This document shows, piece after piece, positions 15,534 through 23,724 of a stretch of 33,124 bases of DNA. The notes below the pieces were generated by a model. That model searched no databases, was not told where the DNA came from, and was given only the letters and a program-made list of their open reading frames with translations. Made by a program: the position numbers and the translations under genes. Position 1 is the stretch's first letter; each line of letters starts with the position of its first letter. Source of the stretch: Desulfobacterales bacterium (lineage in GTDB: Bacteria; Desulfobacterota; Desulfobacteria; Desulfobacterales; JAHEIW01); assembly GCA_030066985.1 (NCBI GenBank), contig JASJAN010000073.1, positions 1 through 33,124 of the forward strand. The letters run 5' to 3'.

Positions 15534-16163
15534 TTAGATGCGATTTTTTTGCAGCCGCAATTTTTCGATCAAAGCAATGGCCGGATCAACATCGATGTGA
15601 AAATTATTAAAGACCACTTTACCCGACGGATCGATTATGACAGTCCAGGGTGTGCCCCCGGAACGGTAGTCGCGCATGATCTTCGGAATCTGGTGGGGTT
15701 CTTGTTCTCCTCCGGCATGTGCCATGGGGATCTGCAAATCATATTTTATCTGATTTTTGTGCAGTTTTTCTTCGGTATTAATACTGTGACCTTCAAATAC
15801 GGTTTGGATGCCCACAAAAACGACATCATCTGTTTTTTTGAAAGCTTCGGTAAGCTGCTTGAGCGTTGGAAACCCAACCCTTTGGCAACCCGGTCACCAA
15901 TCCTGCCAAAAATAAAGATAGACAACCTTTCCGCGGTAATCCGCCAGACGAATTGGATCGATATTTTGGCCATTGCCGTCAATCCAGGTGGATAGATTCC
16001 AGGCCGGTGCGATTTGGCCTTGTATGCCGTATTGGTTGTCTGCCGATGCGGTCGACATGTTAAAAGGCGTCTGTGAATTAACAAAAGCAAAGCTGATATA
16101 AAACAGGATAGCCATGATCATCAAAAGCGTGTATCTGAATGCAAAGTGTATCTTGAGCTTCAT
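15534..16163 (-). CDS. Selenocysteine-containing TlpA/redoxin-like thioredoxin-fold protein (UPGC)
   Basis: Reading through the TGA at 15896-15894 gives a 209-residue exported or membrane-anchored redoxin. Residues 1-29 form a signal or anchor helix. The thioredoxin fold follows: GQIAPAWNLS, LADYRGKVVYLYFWQDW, active site U90-P-G-C93, and GGTPWTVIIDPSGKVV with the expected cis-proline. The TGA falls exactly where the catalytic Cys of W-C-P-G-C occurs, and the frame stays open for 119 codons after it with full redoxin homology. A GUUU-loop hairpin follows the UGA. The start at 16163 has AAAGG 8 nt upstream; an in-frame GTG at 16172 overlaps that site. It begins 15 nt after the end of the broken DinB-like gene. 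A TGC to TGA mutation is the alternative but would hit the one residue where Sec is expected. Confidence 0.82.
15862..15896 (-). promoter_or_regulatory. Candidate bacterial SECIS element of the redoxin gene
   Basis: On the minus strand, 15 nt after the UGA, GTTGG (15878-15874), loop GTTT (15873-15870) and CCAAC (15869-15865) form a 5-bp hairpin. Beyond one G-G mismatch, two more pairs extend it. The loop opens with G-U and lies 20 nt past the UGA. The same GUU loop start and similar spacing occur in the cytochrome SECIS at 1000-1031. Confidence 0.65.
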
Positions 16164-16178
16164 TGGGGTCACCTTTCT

Positions 16179-16655
16179 TTAACCGACAGCGGCCCTCATA
16201 CTGGCAAAGTGCTCGCTTCCGGAATGAATAATGATGTTTGCAATAAATTGCTGGGCGCTGATTGTGCCTCCGGCTAAAGCCAGTGAGGCGGTGCGATCTA
16301 AATCCGCGTCATCCAGGCCGATAATGTATTGGGCAACAGATGACCCATTTTACCGTAAAATGCCCAACACTTCCTCTTTGGTACAATCCGCGTGTTTTTG
16401 CGAGTGTTGCGCGTTACCCTGGTCGATCATCTCCTGGGTGAGCTCCGGCAATGACTGACCCTCTACTATCATTTTGGCTAGCTTAATGGCGCTGTAATGA
16501 CCGACCGCAATATGTCGCGCCACCACACCCACCGGCCAATGTTCGCCTGGACAGATGGTTGCCCAATTATTATCAAAACAGCTTTCAATAAATGTAATGA
16601 CGTCGGAATTGAAATCCGCGAAACGCTCGTCCAAGTCTTTTGCGCGTTGACTCAT
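16179..16655 (-). pseudogene. DinB-like protein gene interrupted by an in-frame TAA
   Basis: From the ATG at 16655 (AAAGGAG upstream) the frame reads a DinB/YfiT-like four-helix protein: CPGEHWPVGVVARHIAVGHY... MIDQGNAQHSQKHADCTKEEVLGILR, then TAA at 16352-16350. The same frame continues NGSSVAQYIIGLDDADLDRTASLALAGGTISAQQFIANIII...FASMRAAVG to a stop at 16179. Related proteins, as I recall them, have Gln at the stop position, so CAA to TAA is the simplest cause. Without the stop it would be 158 residues, the usual size. The family includes DinB-type metal-dependent thiol transferases. A truncated 101-residue product could still be made but would lack the last helices. It leads an apparent operon with the redoxin. 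Confidence 0.8.
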
Positions 16656-17152
16656 TCTGGTTCTCCTTTGCTAGCGTCATCATCCAAAATGCTTGCAACA
16701 ACACCTACACCATAAGGCCTTCTTTTGGGTCGTCAATCAACAAATCCGCTTACACCACCAAGAACCACTTGAGCCGGACTCTAGTAAATGAATCCCTTTT
16801 AAGCGGCTAAATACAAGATAGATGGTGAAGGCCAGCAAATTCATTATATACTTATTTATAATAATTTCAGTATGATGCGTGTGTTTTCCTGCACACATTG
16901 TTGCACAAAAACATAATTTTCGCCTGTTGTTACTAATGCAAAATTGTCTCAATATGCTTAGGTTATCACCATAAACCCGCATCAATTGGGCAACCACAAA
17001 AGCTTTTTGATGTCGTGAAGAGCAAGGCTTAGTTTTTGCAGAGATTATCGATAAGCCGATATTGCGTTAAAGCCTCTCTCAACCGCGCATTCAACGGATG
17101 ATTGTCGGCCGCAGGCCACCGTTCCCAAACCTTCAATTCTACGAGTGGAAAA
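16656..17152. other. Divergent intergenic region, no gene seen
   Basis: This AT-rich gap lies between the divergent DinB-like and 17153 genes. No frame on either strand has a convincing ribosome binding site with protein-like composition. A 10-bp perfect palindrome TTATCGATAA is at 17045-17054, about 100 nt before the 17153 start. No clear promoter match. Confidence 0.45.
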
Positions 17153-17593
17153 ATGAACTTGAAACATCTCATCACCGCTGCCTTTAGTGTCATGTTGATA
17201 GCTGGAACGGGACTATTGGGATTTGATCAGATAAAGGCCGAGTCATTGGCACCGCCCGCTAACCGACAGCCTGAAAGCACATCACAAAATAATCAGACAC
17301 CGCTTTCAATTTCGAGAGGGGCGCTCCTAGTACTGCTGGCGGTGGGCGTCATGGGGGTTCTGATGGTGCGCCGCAAAAAGAACGCCCCAAACAGAGCGGC
17401 TCAGCATCAGATGTCGCAAAAGCCGCCCGAGGATCGTGATCAGGTGTTTATTGATCTGAACAAGCAGTATTTAAATCTGCAGTACAAGATGATGCAGCAT
17501 CAGTTTTCGGGCGATCCACCGCCAGATGGTCTGCTGGAAGAAATTTCCGATATGAAGCGCAAGATTCGCTTGATTTCCAGGGCTCTGAAATAA
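17153..17593 (+). CDS. Small membrane protein of unknown function
   Basis: I do not recognise this 146-residue protein. It starts with a signal peptide or first membrane helix (NLKHLITAAFSVMLIAGTGLLG). A polar Pro/Gln/Ser-rich spacer follows, then a second hydrophobic segment (ALLVLLAVGVMGVLMV) immediately followed by RRKK, and a cytoplasmic C-terminal helix rich in Gln and Met (DLNKQYLNLQYKMMQHQ...). The topology is probably a short periplasmic loop with the C-terminus inside. The start at 17153 is chosen because GAGTGG is nearby and it yields a clean signal; an upstream ATG at 17102 adds 17 polar residues. It ends beside the heptamer inverted repeat at 17599 and converges with the DUF294 gene. 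Confidence 0.6.
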   Translation: MNLKHLITAAFSVMLIAGTGLLGFDQIKAESLAPPANRQPESTSQNNQTPLSISRGALLVLLAVGVMGVLMVRRKKNAPNRAAQHQMSQKPPEDRDQVFIDLNKQYLNLQYKMMQHQFSGDPPPDGLLEEISDMKRKIRLISRALK

Positions 17594-17799
17594 AAAAAGG
17601 TGTCAGGTTTCAGGTGTCAGGCCTCTGGCTGCTCACTTCTAACTTCCGACCTCTTGTCCATACTTTACGGAACACGTCGTCCGTCTTCGGCCCGGGTTGT
17701 TGATGCTTTAATGATTTGCTTGAAGTTGGCAGCTGGCTACAAGTTAGCACCATAGGCCAGCAATGAAAAGCTGACACCTGAACACTGAAACCTGAAACC
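17592..17799 (-). repeat. Heptamer inverted repeat A, probable terminator of the DUF294 gene
   Basis: Left arm GGTGTCA-GGTTTCA-GGTGTCA from 17599 and right arm CTGACAC-CTGAACA-CTGAAAC-CTGAAAC to 17799 are degenerate heptamer runs facing each other across about 150 bp. Read on the minus strand the structure ends in CTGACACC followed by seven T's (17598-17592), so it can act as a terminator for the DUF294 gene. Related elements are at 23618 and 28257. Confidence 0.7.
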
Positions 17800-17814
17800 A
17801 CAAAGAACAGGAGA

Positions 17815-20145
17815 TTAGGTCATGCCGGTAAAATCAAAGCTGAGCTTGCCCTGAAATTTTTCAACGCGCTTGAAGATTTCTTTCAGCATGGTCTGTTCGA
17901 TGCGTGAGAGCTTTTTGGGGTTGATATAATTGTTGGGAGCAACGTTTTCCTCGACCATAGCTTTTACTTGGCGCACCAGGCGCTGCTGCATCATATAGCT
18001 GTATGCCGTTTCCAGCTCATTGTGTTCCTCGGGGCTAATCTTTTCAATAGCCAGCAATTGATTTAAGCGCTCATGGGTATTGGTCTGCTCAATTTGGTTG
18101 TTGAGGGCATAGATTCTGGCGTAATCAACAATCGGCTGCATAGCTGCTTTAATGTCAAAGGCATCCCGGTGCTCGCCTTCCGATTCTACCACAAAGTTAC
18201 GAAAAAAGCCGATCGGTGGTGTGAAATACATGGCATTCTCCGCCATATGACGAAAAAACCCGGGCCATCCTGCCAGTTCTTTAAACAGGTATTGCCGCAA
18301 ATCGGTGATTAGCCCTTCCTCTCCATATCCAGCCCTGAAATCAAAGAAAATACTGGCCTGCAGCAAGGCTTCCGGCTCGGCTGTATGAATCCAGCGCCGG
18401 AAATAGCTTTTCCAGACCGACAGTGGCTGACACCAATTTGCATTTTTGGCCATGATGCCGCCTTTGCAAAGGGCATAGCCAGCTTCATCCAGCCAGTTGC
18501 AAACCCGCTCGCTGAATTTTAAAAAATATTGGGTCACCTTTTTAAGCGAATCGGAGGGCACATCTTCAAATATGATGGCGTTGTCCTGATCGGTTTTCAG
18601 CGTCTGCTCCATGCGGCCTTCACTGCCCAAAATCATAAAGACAAAGTTAACCGGCGGCGGTCCGAACTCCTCGAGGGCAAATCCGATAATCTTTTTCAGA
18701 ATGGTGTCCGAAACCGTTGTTAAAAGACCGGTGACATTGCGAGCTTTTGAGCCGGTATTGATCAGGGTTTCAATCAAACGCGGGACCTGTTTGCGAACTT
18801 GCACAATCTGGTTGATAAACTTGGCCTGAATAATCTCTCGGATGATAAATAAAGGCGACTGCCCCTGAGCTCTTAGCAAATCCCGATTGGTTATGACCCC
18901 AATAACCTTGTCGGTATTTTCGGTCACCGCCAAATGTTTGATATTTTTTTGCATCATTTCCATCAAGGCTTCAAACAAAAGGGCTTTTTTGGGAATCATG
19001 CTCAAGGGTGACGACATAATATCAGAAACCGGCTTTAAGATGTCATAGCCGGTAGCCGTTACTTTTTTTCTTAAATCATTATCTGTCACAACACCGACAA
19101 ATTTTCCTTTGGGTTCGCGAACGAAAATGGAGCTGGTATTGTGTTCGCTCATTACCGCCGCTGCTGCCTGAATGGGCATATTTTGATCGCAAAAAACCAG
19201 ATCTTTGTTGAAGATGCTTTCCACCGGCCGGTTAAAAAACTCGGTGGTCTGCTCGCTCGGCCCGCGATTGTGCGCGATAATTTCGGCGTAGGAGCGATCC
19301 AACATCCTTTTGCCGAAAGTGTCTGTAAAAAAATCTGAAAAAGCGCCGTGTTTTTGGCAAGCTTCTAAAAACAACTCTTTCGGCAATATATAGAAATACG
19401 AATCCTCGCTAACCCGCAGGGTTCGGATGGCGAGGCCATCATTGACCAGCATGGAAATACCGCCATACATATCGCCCTCACCGAGCATTCCGCGCAGGGT
19501 TTTTTCATCATTTTCTTCAAAATAACGCTCCGCCGCCCCTTTTTGAATGATATACAAATAATCGATTTTGGAACGCCCCTGGGCAAACAGAATGGTGTCC
19601 TTTGGATAATTGATAATAGAGATCGCTGCGGCCATTTTTTCCAAATCCTCCTGGGGAAGAAACGAAAAAGGTGCCAGCTCATGCAGAAAATGAAGGACCT
19701 GGCCGGCAGCAACCACCGAAGCATAAGATTTGTTCATCATGCGCTTGCGAAACTTCTCGGCAAAAAACTCGTAAAAATCCGAATGCTGGGTGGCAATATC
19801 CAGAAAAATGCTCTCCGGTAAAATGTAGACCGTCGCATCCTCAACCACCTTGACCGAGCGCACCGATATACCGGCATTCATCAATATCGAAATACCCCCG
19901 AAAACTTCTCCCGGTTTGATGATGCCGCTCATTTCCTTTTCGCCCCGGGATTCGTAAAAAAGTTCCAGAATTCCCTCCCTGACGATATAGATGCTCTCCA
20001 ATTTCGTGCGACCCTGCATGGACAGGTTGTGACCGCTGTCGTAGTTCTCAATGCGAATGGATTCAGCAATCCGCTTGCATTCAGCTGGCGGCAGTTCTGA
20101 AAACGGAGCCTGCTTCGATAGGAATGTAAGTATCGATTGTGACAT
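17815..20145 (-). CDS. Tandem cNMP-fold / CBS / DUF294 nucleotidyltransferase-like protein
   Basis: The 776-residue cytoplasmic protein has, in order: two cyclic-nucleotide-binding-fold domains (about 5-140 and 150-285), a CBS pair (about 305-428), a DUF294 putative nucleotidyltransferase domain (GSEGR at 507-511 followed by TDQDNA with Asp519 and Asp521) and its C-terminal companion domain (about 620-745). Relatives are PII-uridylyltransferase-like proteins often encoded beside acetate symporters and DnaQ-type exonucleases, as here. The family usually has one cNMP domain; here there are two, and both have GGI where classical pockets have G-E, so cAMP binding is doubtful. The start at 20145 is fixed by AGGAG; an upstream ATG at 20172 lacks a site. 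It diverges from the CrbS-like kinase unit. Confidence 0.88.
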   Translation of the reverse strand: MSQSILTFLSKQAPFSELPPAECKRIAESIRIENYDSGHNLSMQGRTKLESIYIVREGILELFYESRGEKEMSGIIKPGEVFGGISILMNAGISVRSVKVVEDATVYILPESIFLDIATQHSDFYEFFAEKFRKRMMNKSYASVVAAGQVLHFLHELAPFSFLPQEDLEKMAAAISIINYPKDTILFAQGRSKIDYLYIIQKGAAERYFEENDEKTLRGMLGEGDMYGGISMLVNDGLAIRTLRVSEDSYFYILPKELFLEACQKHGAFSDFFTDTFGKRMLDRSYAEIIAHNRGPSEQTTEFFNRPVESIFNKDLVFCDQNMPIQAAAAVMSEHNTSSIFVREPKGKFVGVVTDNDLRKKVTATGYDILKPVSDIMSSPLSMIPKKALLFEALMEMMQKNIKHLAVTENTDKVIGVITNRDLLRAQGQSPLFIIREIIQAKFINQIVQVRKQVPRLIETLINTGSKARNVTGLLTTVSDTILKKIIGFALEEFGPPPVNFVFMILGSEGRMEQTLKTDQDNAIIFEDVPSDSLKKVTQYFLKFSERVCNWLDEAGYALCKGGIMAKNANWCQPLSVWKSYFRRWIHTAEPEALLQASIFFDFRAGYGEEGLITDLRQYLFKELAGWPGFFRHMAENAMYFTPPIGFFRNFVVESEGEHRDAFDIKAAMQPIVDYARIYALNNQIEQTNTHERLNQLLAIEKISPEEHNELETAYSYMMQQRLVRQVKAMVEENVAPNNYINPKKLSRIEQTMLKEIFKRVEKFQGKLSFDFTGMT

Positions 20146-20289
20146 AGGTTCTCCTAATTCATGTGCTCGCATTGTTGCTCATAGAGGCCCAATAGGCAAA
20201 CATGGTTTCTACCGTAGCACAACTTGCGCCAGGTGCCAATTCGAATTGCACTTTGTCAAAAGCAGTGACACCGTGGCCGCAAGACGCAT

Positions 20290-20318
20290 TTGACACTGCA
20301 ATTCAATTAATTTATAGT
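20290..20318 (+). promoter_or_regulatory. Near-consensus sigma70 promoter of the kinase unit
   Basis: TTGACA (20290-20295, perfect) and TATAGT (20313-20318, five of six) are separated by exactly 17 nt, placing the transcript start near 20325 and a leader of about 50 nt before the ATG at 20377. Just downstream, GGCATGCC (20319-20326) is an 8-bp palindrome overlapping the likely start site. Confidence 0.75.
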
Positions 20319-20376
20319 GGCATGCCATACCATAAAAGGGCATTTCCTTTCAGTGTGGGCAAACAGATGGTGACCA

Positions 20377-20610
20377 ATGACCCCCAAAGCCAGAAAAAAT
20401 AAACGCTTAGTCGGTTTATTCTTGTTGGGTATGGTTTTGTTCAATTACCCGCTGCTGTCGTTGTTTAGCCTCAAAACCAGTCTGTTGGGTATGCCCCTGC
20501 TAATTTTGTATATCTTCACCGCCTGGTTGTTCTTAATTCTGCTGGCATCACTGGCGGCCAAAACCCGCGGTCAACCCCCATCAAAATCCGATCAGCAAAC
20601 TGGGTCATAA
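20377..20610 (+). CDS. Small two-helix membrane protein paired with the SLC5-kinase
   Basis: The 77-residue product has a basic N-terminus (MTPKARKNKR) and two hydrophobic helices (LVGLFLLGMVLFNYPLLSLF and LLILYIFTAWLFLILLASLA), with both ends probably cytoplasmic. GGTG lies just upstream of the ATG. It ends 3 nt before the SLC5-histidine kinase start, so translation is probably coupled. Small proteins of this shape precede SLC5-type kinases in other proteobacteria, as I recall, and it may be an accessory subunit; this is inference. No catalytic residues are visible. Confidence 0.8.
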   Translation: MTPKARKNKRLVGLFLLGMVLFNYPLLSLFSLKTSLLGMPLLILYIFTAWLFLILLASLAAKTRGQPPSKSDQQTGS

Positions 20611-20613
20611 CAG

Positions 20614-23391
20614 ATGTTAGAGACCGGGGTCATACTATTCGTATCATTCGGCTACATGGGCCTGCTTTTTGGCATCGCCCATTACGGTGACAAACGCGCC
20701 GATGCCGGGCGCAGCATCATCAGCAATCCTTATATCTATGCCCTTTCCTTGGCCGTATATTGCACGGCCTGGACCTTCTACGGTAGTGTCGGGCTGGCCG
20801 TCGGCAGCGGCCTGGGCTTTTTAACCATTTACATCGGCCCAACCCTGATGGCATTGCTGGGCTGGTCAATCTGGCAAAAAATCATCCGCATCAGCAAGAT
20901 TCACCGCATCACCTCCATCGCCGATTTCATTGCCTCCCGCTATGGTAAAAGCACCACGCTGGGTGGACTGGCCACCAATATTGCCGTCATCGGTGTGATC
21001 CCCTATATTGCGCTGCAGCTGAAAGCCATTTCAACCGGATTTTTGCTGATCACGCAATATCCTGACATATCGGCCCCATTCAGCTTTTCCGACGTTCCGG
21101 TCATGTTCGACCCTGCATTTTATATCGCTTTGCTGCTAGCTGTCTTTGCCATCTTGTTCGGCACCCGCCATCTGGATGCCACCGAACGACACGAGGGCCT
21201 GGTTGCCGCCATCGCCTTTGAATCAATTGTAAAGCTGGCGGCATTTCTAACCGTAGGTATATTTGTGACTTATTTTATCCATAATGGATTTGGCGACCTT
21301 TTTCAAAAGGCCGCAGTTTATCCCGATCCCCAAAATACCCTTGGCGCAAAACCGGGCAGCGGCAGCGCGCTCCTTTTTGATAAATACTTGACGATCAAAG
21401 GCCAGAGTTTCAGCTACACAGACTGGAGCATTTATTTGCTGATTTCAATGCTGGCCATTGTTTTTTTACCCCGTCAATTCCAAATTGCCGTTGTTGAAAA
21501 CGTCAATGAAGAGCACCTCAATAAAGCGATCTGGCTTTTTCCGCTTTACCTGCTGGCCATCAATATTTTTGTCTTACCGGTGGCCTTCAGCGGCATCCTG
21601 CGTTTTCCGGACGGCAACGCCGATGCCGACTTTTTTGCGCTGACGCTTCCGATGGCCGAACGCCAGCAGCTAATTGCCATGTTTGTTTATCTTGGCGGCA
21701 TGTCGGCTGCAACCGGCATGGTCATCGTTGAGACCATTGCCCTGAGCACAATGATCTGCAATGACCTGGTCATGCCCGTGCTACTGCGATTGCCCATAGA
21801 GGAGATGGGGCTGCGCCAGGATTACAGTGGTCTGCTGCTGACGATCCGCAGGTGCAGTATTGTACTGGTTTTGTTGCTCGGCTACGCCTATTTCCGCACG
21901 ATTGGCGAATTTTATGCCCTGGTCTCCATGGGGCTGGTGTCTTTTGTAGCGGTTGCTCAGTTTGCACCAGCCCTGTTGGGTGGTATTTTTTGGAAAGGCG
22001 GGACCCGCACCGGTGCCATTTGCGGTCTGCTGGCCGGATTTGCGGTGTGGACCTACACCCTTTTCCTGCCGTCACTGGTACCTGCCGGCATCATCTCCGA
22101 TGTGTTTGTGACCCGGGGGCCTATGGGCATCGAGCTGCTCAAACCCTTTGAATTATTCGGATTGCAGGGCTTCAACCAAATTTCTCACGCGGTTTTCTGG
22201 AGCCTGCTGGTTAACACCGGTGCATATATCGGTGCATCCATTTTCAGCCGTCCCCGCACCATCGAGCACACCCAGGCCGCTTTGTTTGTTGATGTTTTCA
22301 GATATTCTGAGGAAGCAGGCGAGTCCCATTTCTGGCGCGGAACCGCCAGCCTACCGGATCTTAGATCTCTGCTAGTGCGCTTTTTGGGCCGCCGGCGCAC
22401 CGATGAAGCCCTTGCCGACTATGCCGACAAACGCAAACTCAGCTGGAACTATCTCGTGACCGCCGACGCCAATCTGGTCAGCTATGCTGAAAGATTGCTG
22501 GCCGGTGCCATCGGTTCGGCATCCGCCCGTGTTATGGTCGCATCGGTTGTCAAAGAAGAATCCCTGGGCATCGAAGAAGTATTGAATATTCTCGATGAAA
22601 CCCAGCAGGTGATTGCTTACAGCCGGGAGCTTGAGAAAGCCACCGCCGAACTTCAGGAAGCCAATCGCCGTCTCAAAGATCTGGATCGTCTTAAGGATGA
22701 ATTTATCTCGACCGTCACTCATGAACTGCGCACTCCGTTAACATCGGTCCGCTCGCTGGCTGAAATCCTGCACACCAATCCGGACATTGCGGTAGATCAA
22801 CACAAAAACTTTACCGGTATCATTATTAAAGAAAGCGAGCGCTTGACCCGTCTGATTAACCAGGTGCTGGATTATGAAAAAATTGAATCCGCTCAGATGG
22901 ACTGGGTCATCATTGCCACCGACATTAAAGAGGTTATCGAGGACGCGGTTGCCAGCACTCGGCAACTGGTTGAAGATAAAAACATCCGTATCGACTATGA
23001 ACTCATCGACAACCCGCCGCTCATATCCGGTGATCGTGATCGTTTGGTTCAGGTCATGGTGAACCTGATCTCTAATGCCGTCAAATTTTGCGATTCCGAT
23101 CGCGGCAAAATAATCATCCGCCTGACTGCCAATGCAGAACAGGTGCAGGTCGATGTCGAAGACAACGGCATTGGCATCAGGGCCAGGGATCAAAATAAAA
23201 TTTTTGAGAAATTCCAACAGGTCAAAGACCCGTCCAGAGGTCGGCCTTACGGCACCGGTATAGGACTGACCATCAGTAAACGCATCATTGATTTTCACCA
23301 CGGGCAAATATGGGTTAAAAGCAAACCCGGCATTGGGTCGACTTTTTCATTTTCTCTGCCCACGCATCGTGAAACCGCCCTCACCTCCTAG
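20614..23391 (+). CDS. CrbS-like SLC5 transporter-histidine kinase hybrid
   Basis: The 925-residue protein joins a sodium:solute symporter (SLC5/SSS) domain of about 13 helices (1-560), a linker fitting the STAC domain (about 565-660), a short coiled coil and a histidine kinase. The H box is TVTHELRTPL with His703, the N box is NLISNAVKF (Asn821), and DNGIG (850) and GTGIGL complete the ATP site. There is no receiver domain. In CrbS-type proteins this arrangement senses short-chain acids or the transport state and controls acetyl-CoA synthetase genes through a LuxR-type regulator; no such regulator lies in this window, but a single-domain receiver is encoded at 25865. The stop codon TAG at 23389-23391 lies exactly at the edge of a MITE-like repeat, so the last residues may have been altered by insertion. 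Confidence 0.9.
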   Translation: MLETGVILFVSFGYMGLLFGIAHYGDKRADAGRSIISNPYIYALSLAVYCTAWTFYGSVGLAVGSGLGFLTIYIGPTLMALLGWSIWQKIIRISKIHRITSIADFIASRYGKSTTLGGLATNIAVIGVIPYIALQLKAISTGFLLITQYPDISAPFSFSDVPVMFDPAFYIALLLAVFAILFGTRHLDATERHEGLVAAIAFESIVKLAAFLTVGIFVTYFIHNGFGDLFQKAAVYPDPQNTLGAKPGSGSALLFDKYLTIKGQSFSYTDWSIYLLISMLAIVFLPRQFQIAVVENVNEEHLNKAIWLFPLYLLAINIFVLPVAFSGILRFPDGNADADFFALTLPMAERQQLIAMFVYLGGMSAATGMVIVETIALSTMICNDLVMPVLLRLPIEEMGLRQDYSGLLLTIRRCSIVLVLLLGYAYFRTIGEFYALVSMGLVSFVAVAQFAPALLGGIFWKGGTRTGAICGLLAGFAVWTYTLFLPSLVPAGIISDVFVTRGPMGIELLKPFELFGLQGFNQISHAVFWSLLVNTGAYIGASIFSRPRTIEHTQAALFVDVFRYSEEAGESHFWRGTASLPDLRSLLVRFLGRRRTDEALADYADKRKLSWNYLVTADANLVSYAERLLAGAIGSASARVMVASVVKEESLGIEEVLNILDETQQVIAYSRELEKATAELQEANRRLKDLDRLKDEFISTVTHELRTPLTSVRSLAEILHTNPDIAVDQHKNFTGIIIKESERLTRLINQVLDYEKIESAQMDWVIIATDIKEVIEDAVASTRQLVEDKNIRIDYELIDNPPLISGDRDRLVQVMVNLISNAVKFCDSDRGKIIIRLTANAEQVQVDVEDNGIGIRARDQNKIFEKFQQVKDPSRGRPYGTGIGLTISKRIIDFHHGQIWVKSKPGIGSTFSFSLPTHRETALTS

Positions 23392-23588
23392 AAGCGATCT
23401 TAAAAATGCATCTAGCGCTCAGTGGCTGTGTTACGAACCGATTCAAAATGCTCGAATACTAACGTGTATGCGCCACTTTTGAATCGGTTCACGCCTTGTT
23501 TTGTTGAACACCTTAAATTTCTTAGATCAGATGTGAAATCCCGCATTCATGCGGGGAGCGCGATCTACTATTTTTAAGATCGCTTCTA
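23389..23588. mobile_element. MITE-like element with 18-bp perfect terminal inverted repeats
   Basis: AGAAGCGATCTTAAAAAT (23390-23407) is exactly inverted at 23570-23587, with a further inner pair GCGCTC / GAGCGC (23415-23420 / 23556-23561). Inside lie a 14-bp perfect inverted repeat, GAACCGATTCAAAA (23435-23448) with 23477-23490, and a CCCGCAT-TC-ATGCGGG hairpin (23540-23555). TA dinucleotides flank both ends (23389-23390, 23587-23588), as left by IS630/Tc1-mariner insertion. No gene fits within its 200 bp, so it would be non-autonomous. It could instead be a structured RNA at the 3' end of the kinase transcript. Confidence 0.6.
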
Positions 23589-23617
23589 TCAGTAGTTCCC
23601 AGTGGTATCAGGCAAAT

Positions 23618-23723
23618 GGTTCTGGGTTCAGAGGTTCAAAGGTTTACGGCTTCGCTCAACTGATCTCCGATGTTTACCTTATGTACCCAACCTCTGAACC
23701 TTTGAACCCTAAACCTTTAAACC
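23618..23723. repeat. Heptamer-like inverted repeat B between convergent genes
   Basis: GGGTTCAGAGGTTCAAAGGTT (from 23624) faces AACCTCTGAACCTTTGAACCC (23689-23709). The arms pair along 21 bp with two mismatches, followed by degenerate CCTAAA and CCTTTAAA units. It ends just before the stop of the exonuclease-sensor gene at 23725 and probably helps terminate it. No strong T run follows. Confidence 0.65.
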
Positions 23724-23724
23724 T

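Noticed and set aside
20215-20260. Sigma54 promoter for the DUF294 gene
   Set aside because: A TGGCAC is present on the minus strand but the -12 part is GC without TT at the required spacing.
22738-23307. Long antisense frame within the SLC5-kinase gene
   Set aside because: The plus-strand frame has clear kinase boxes; the antisense frame has no ribosome binding site or family resemblance.
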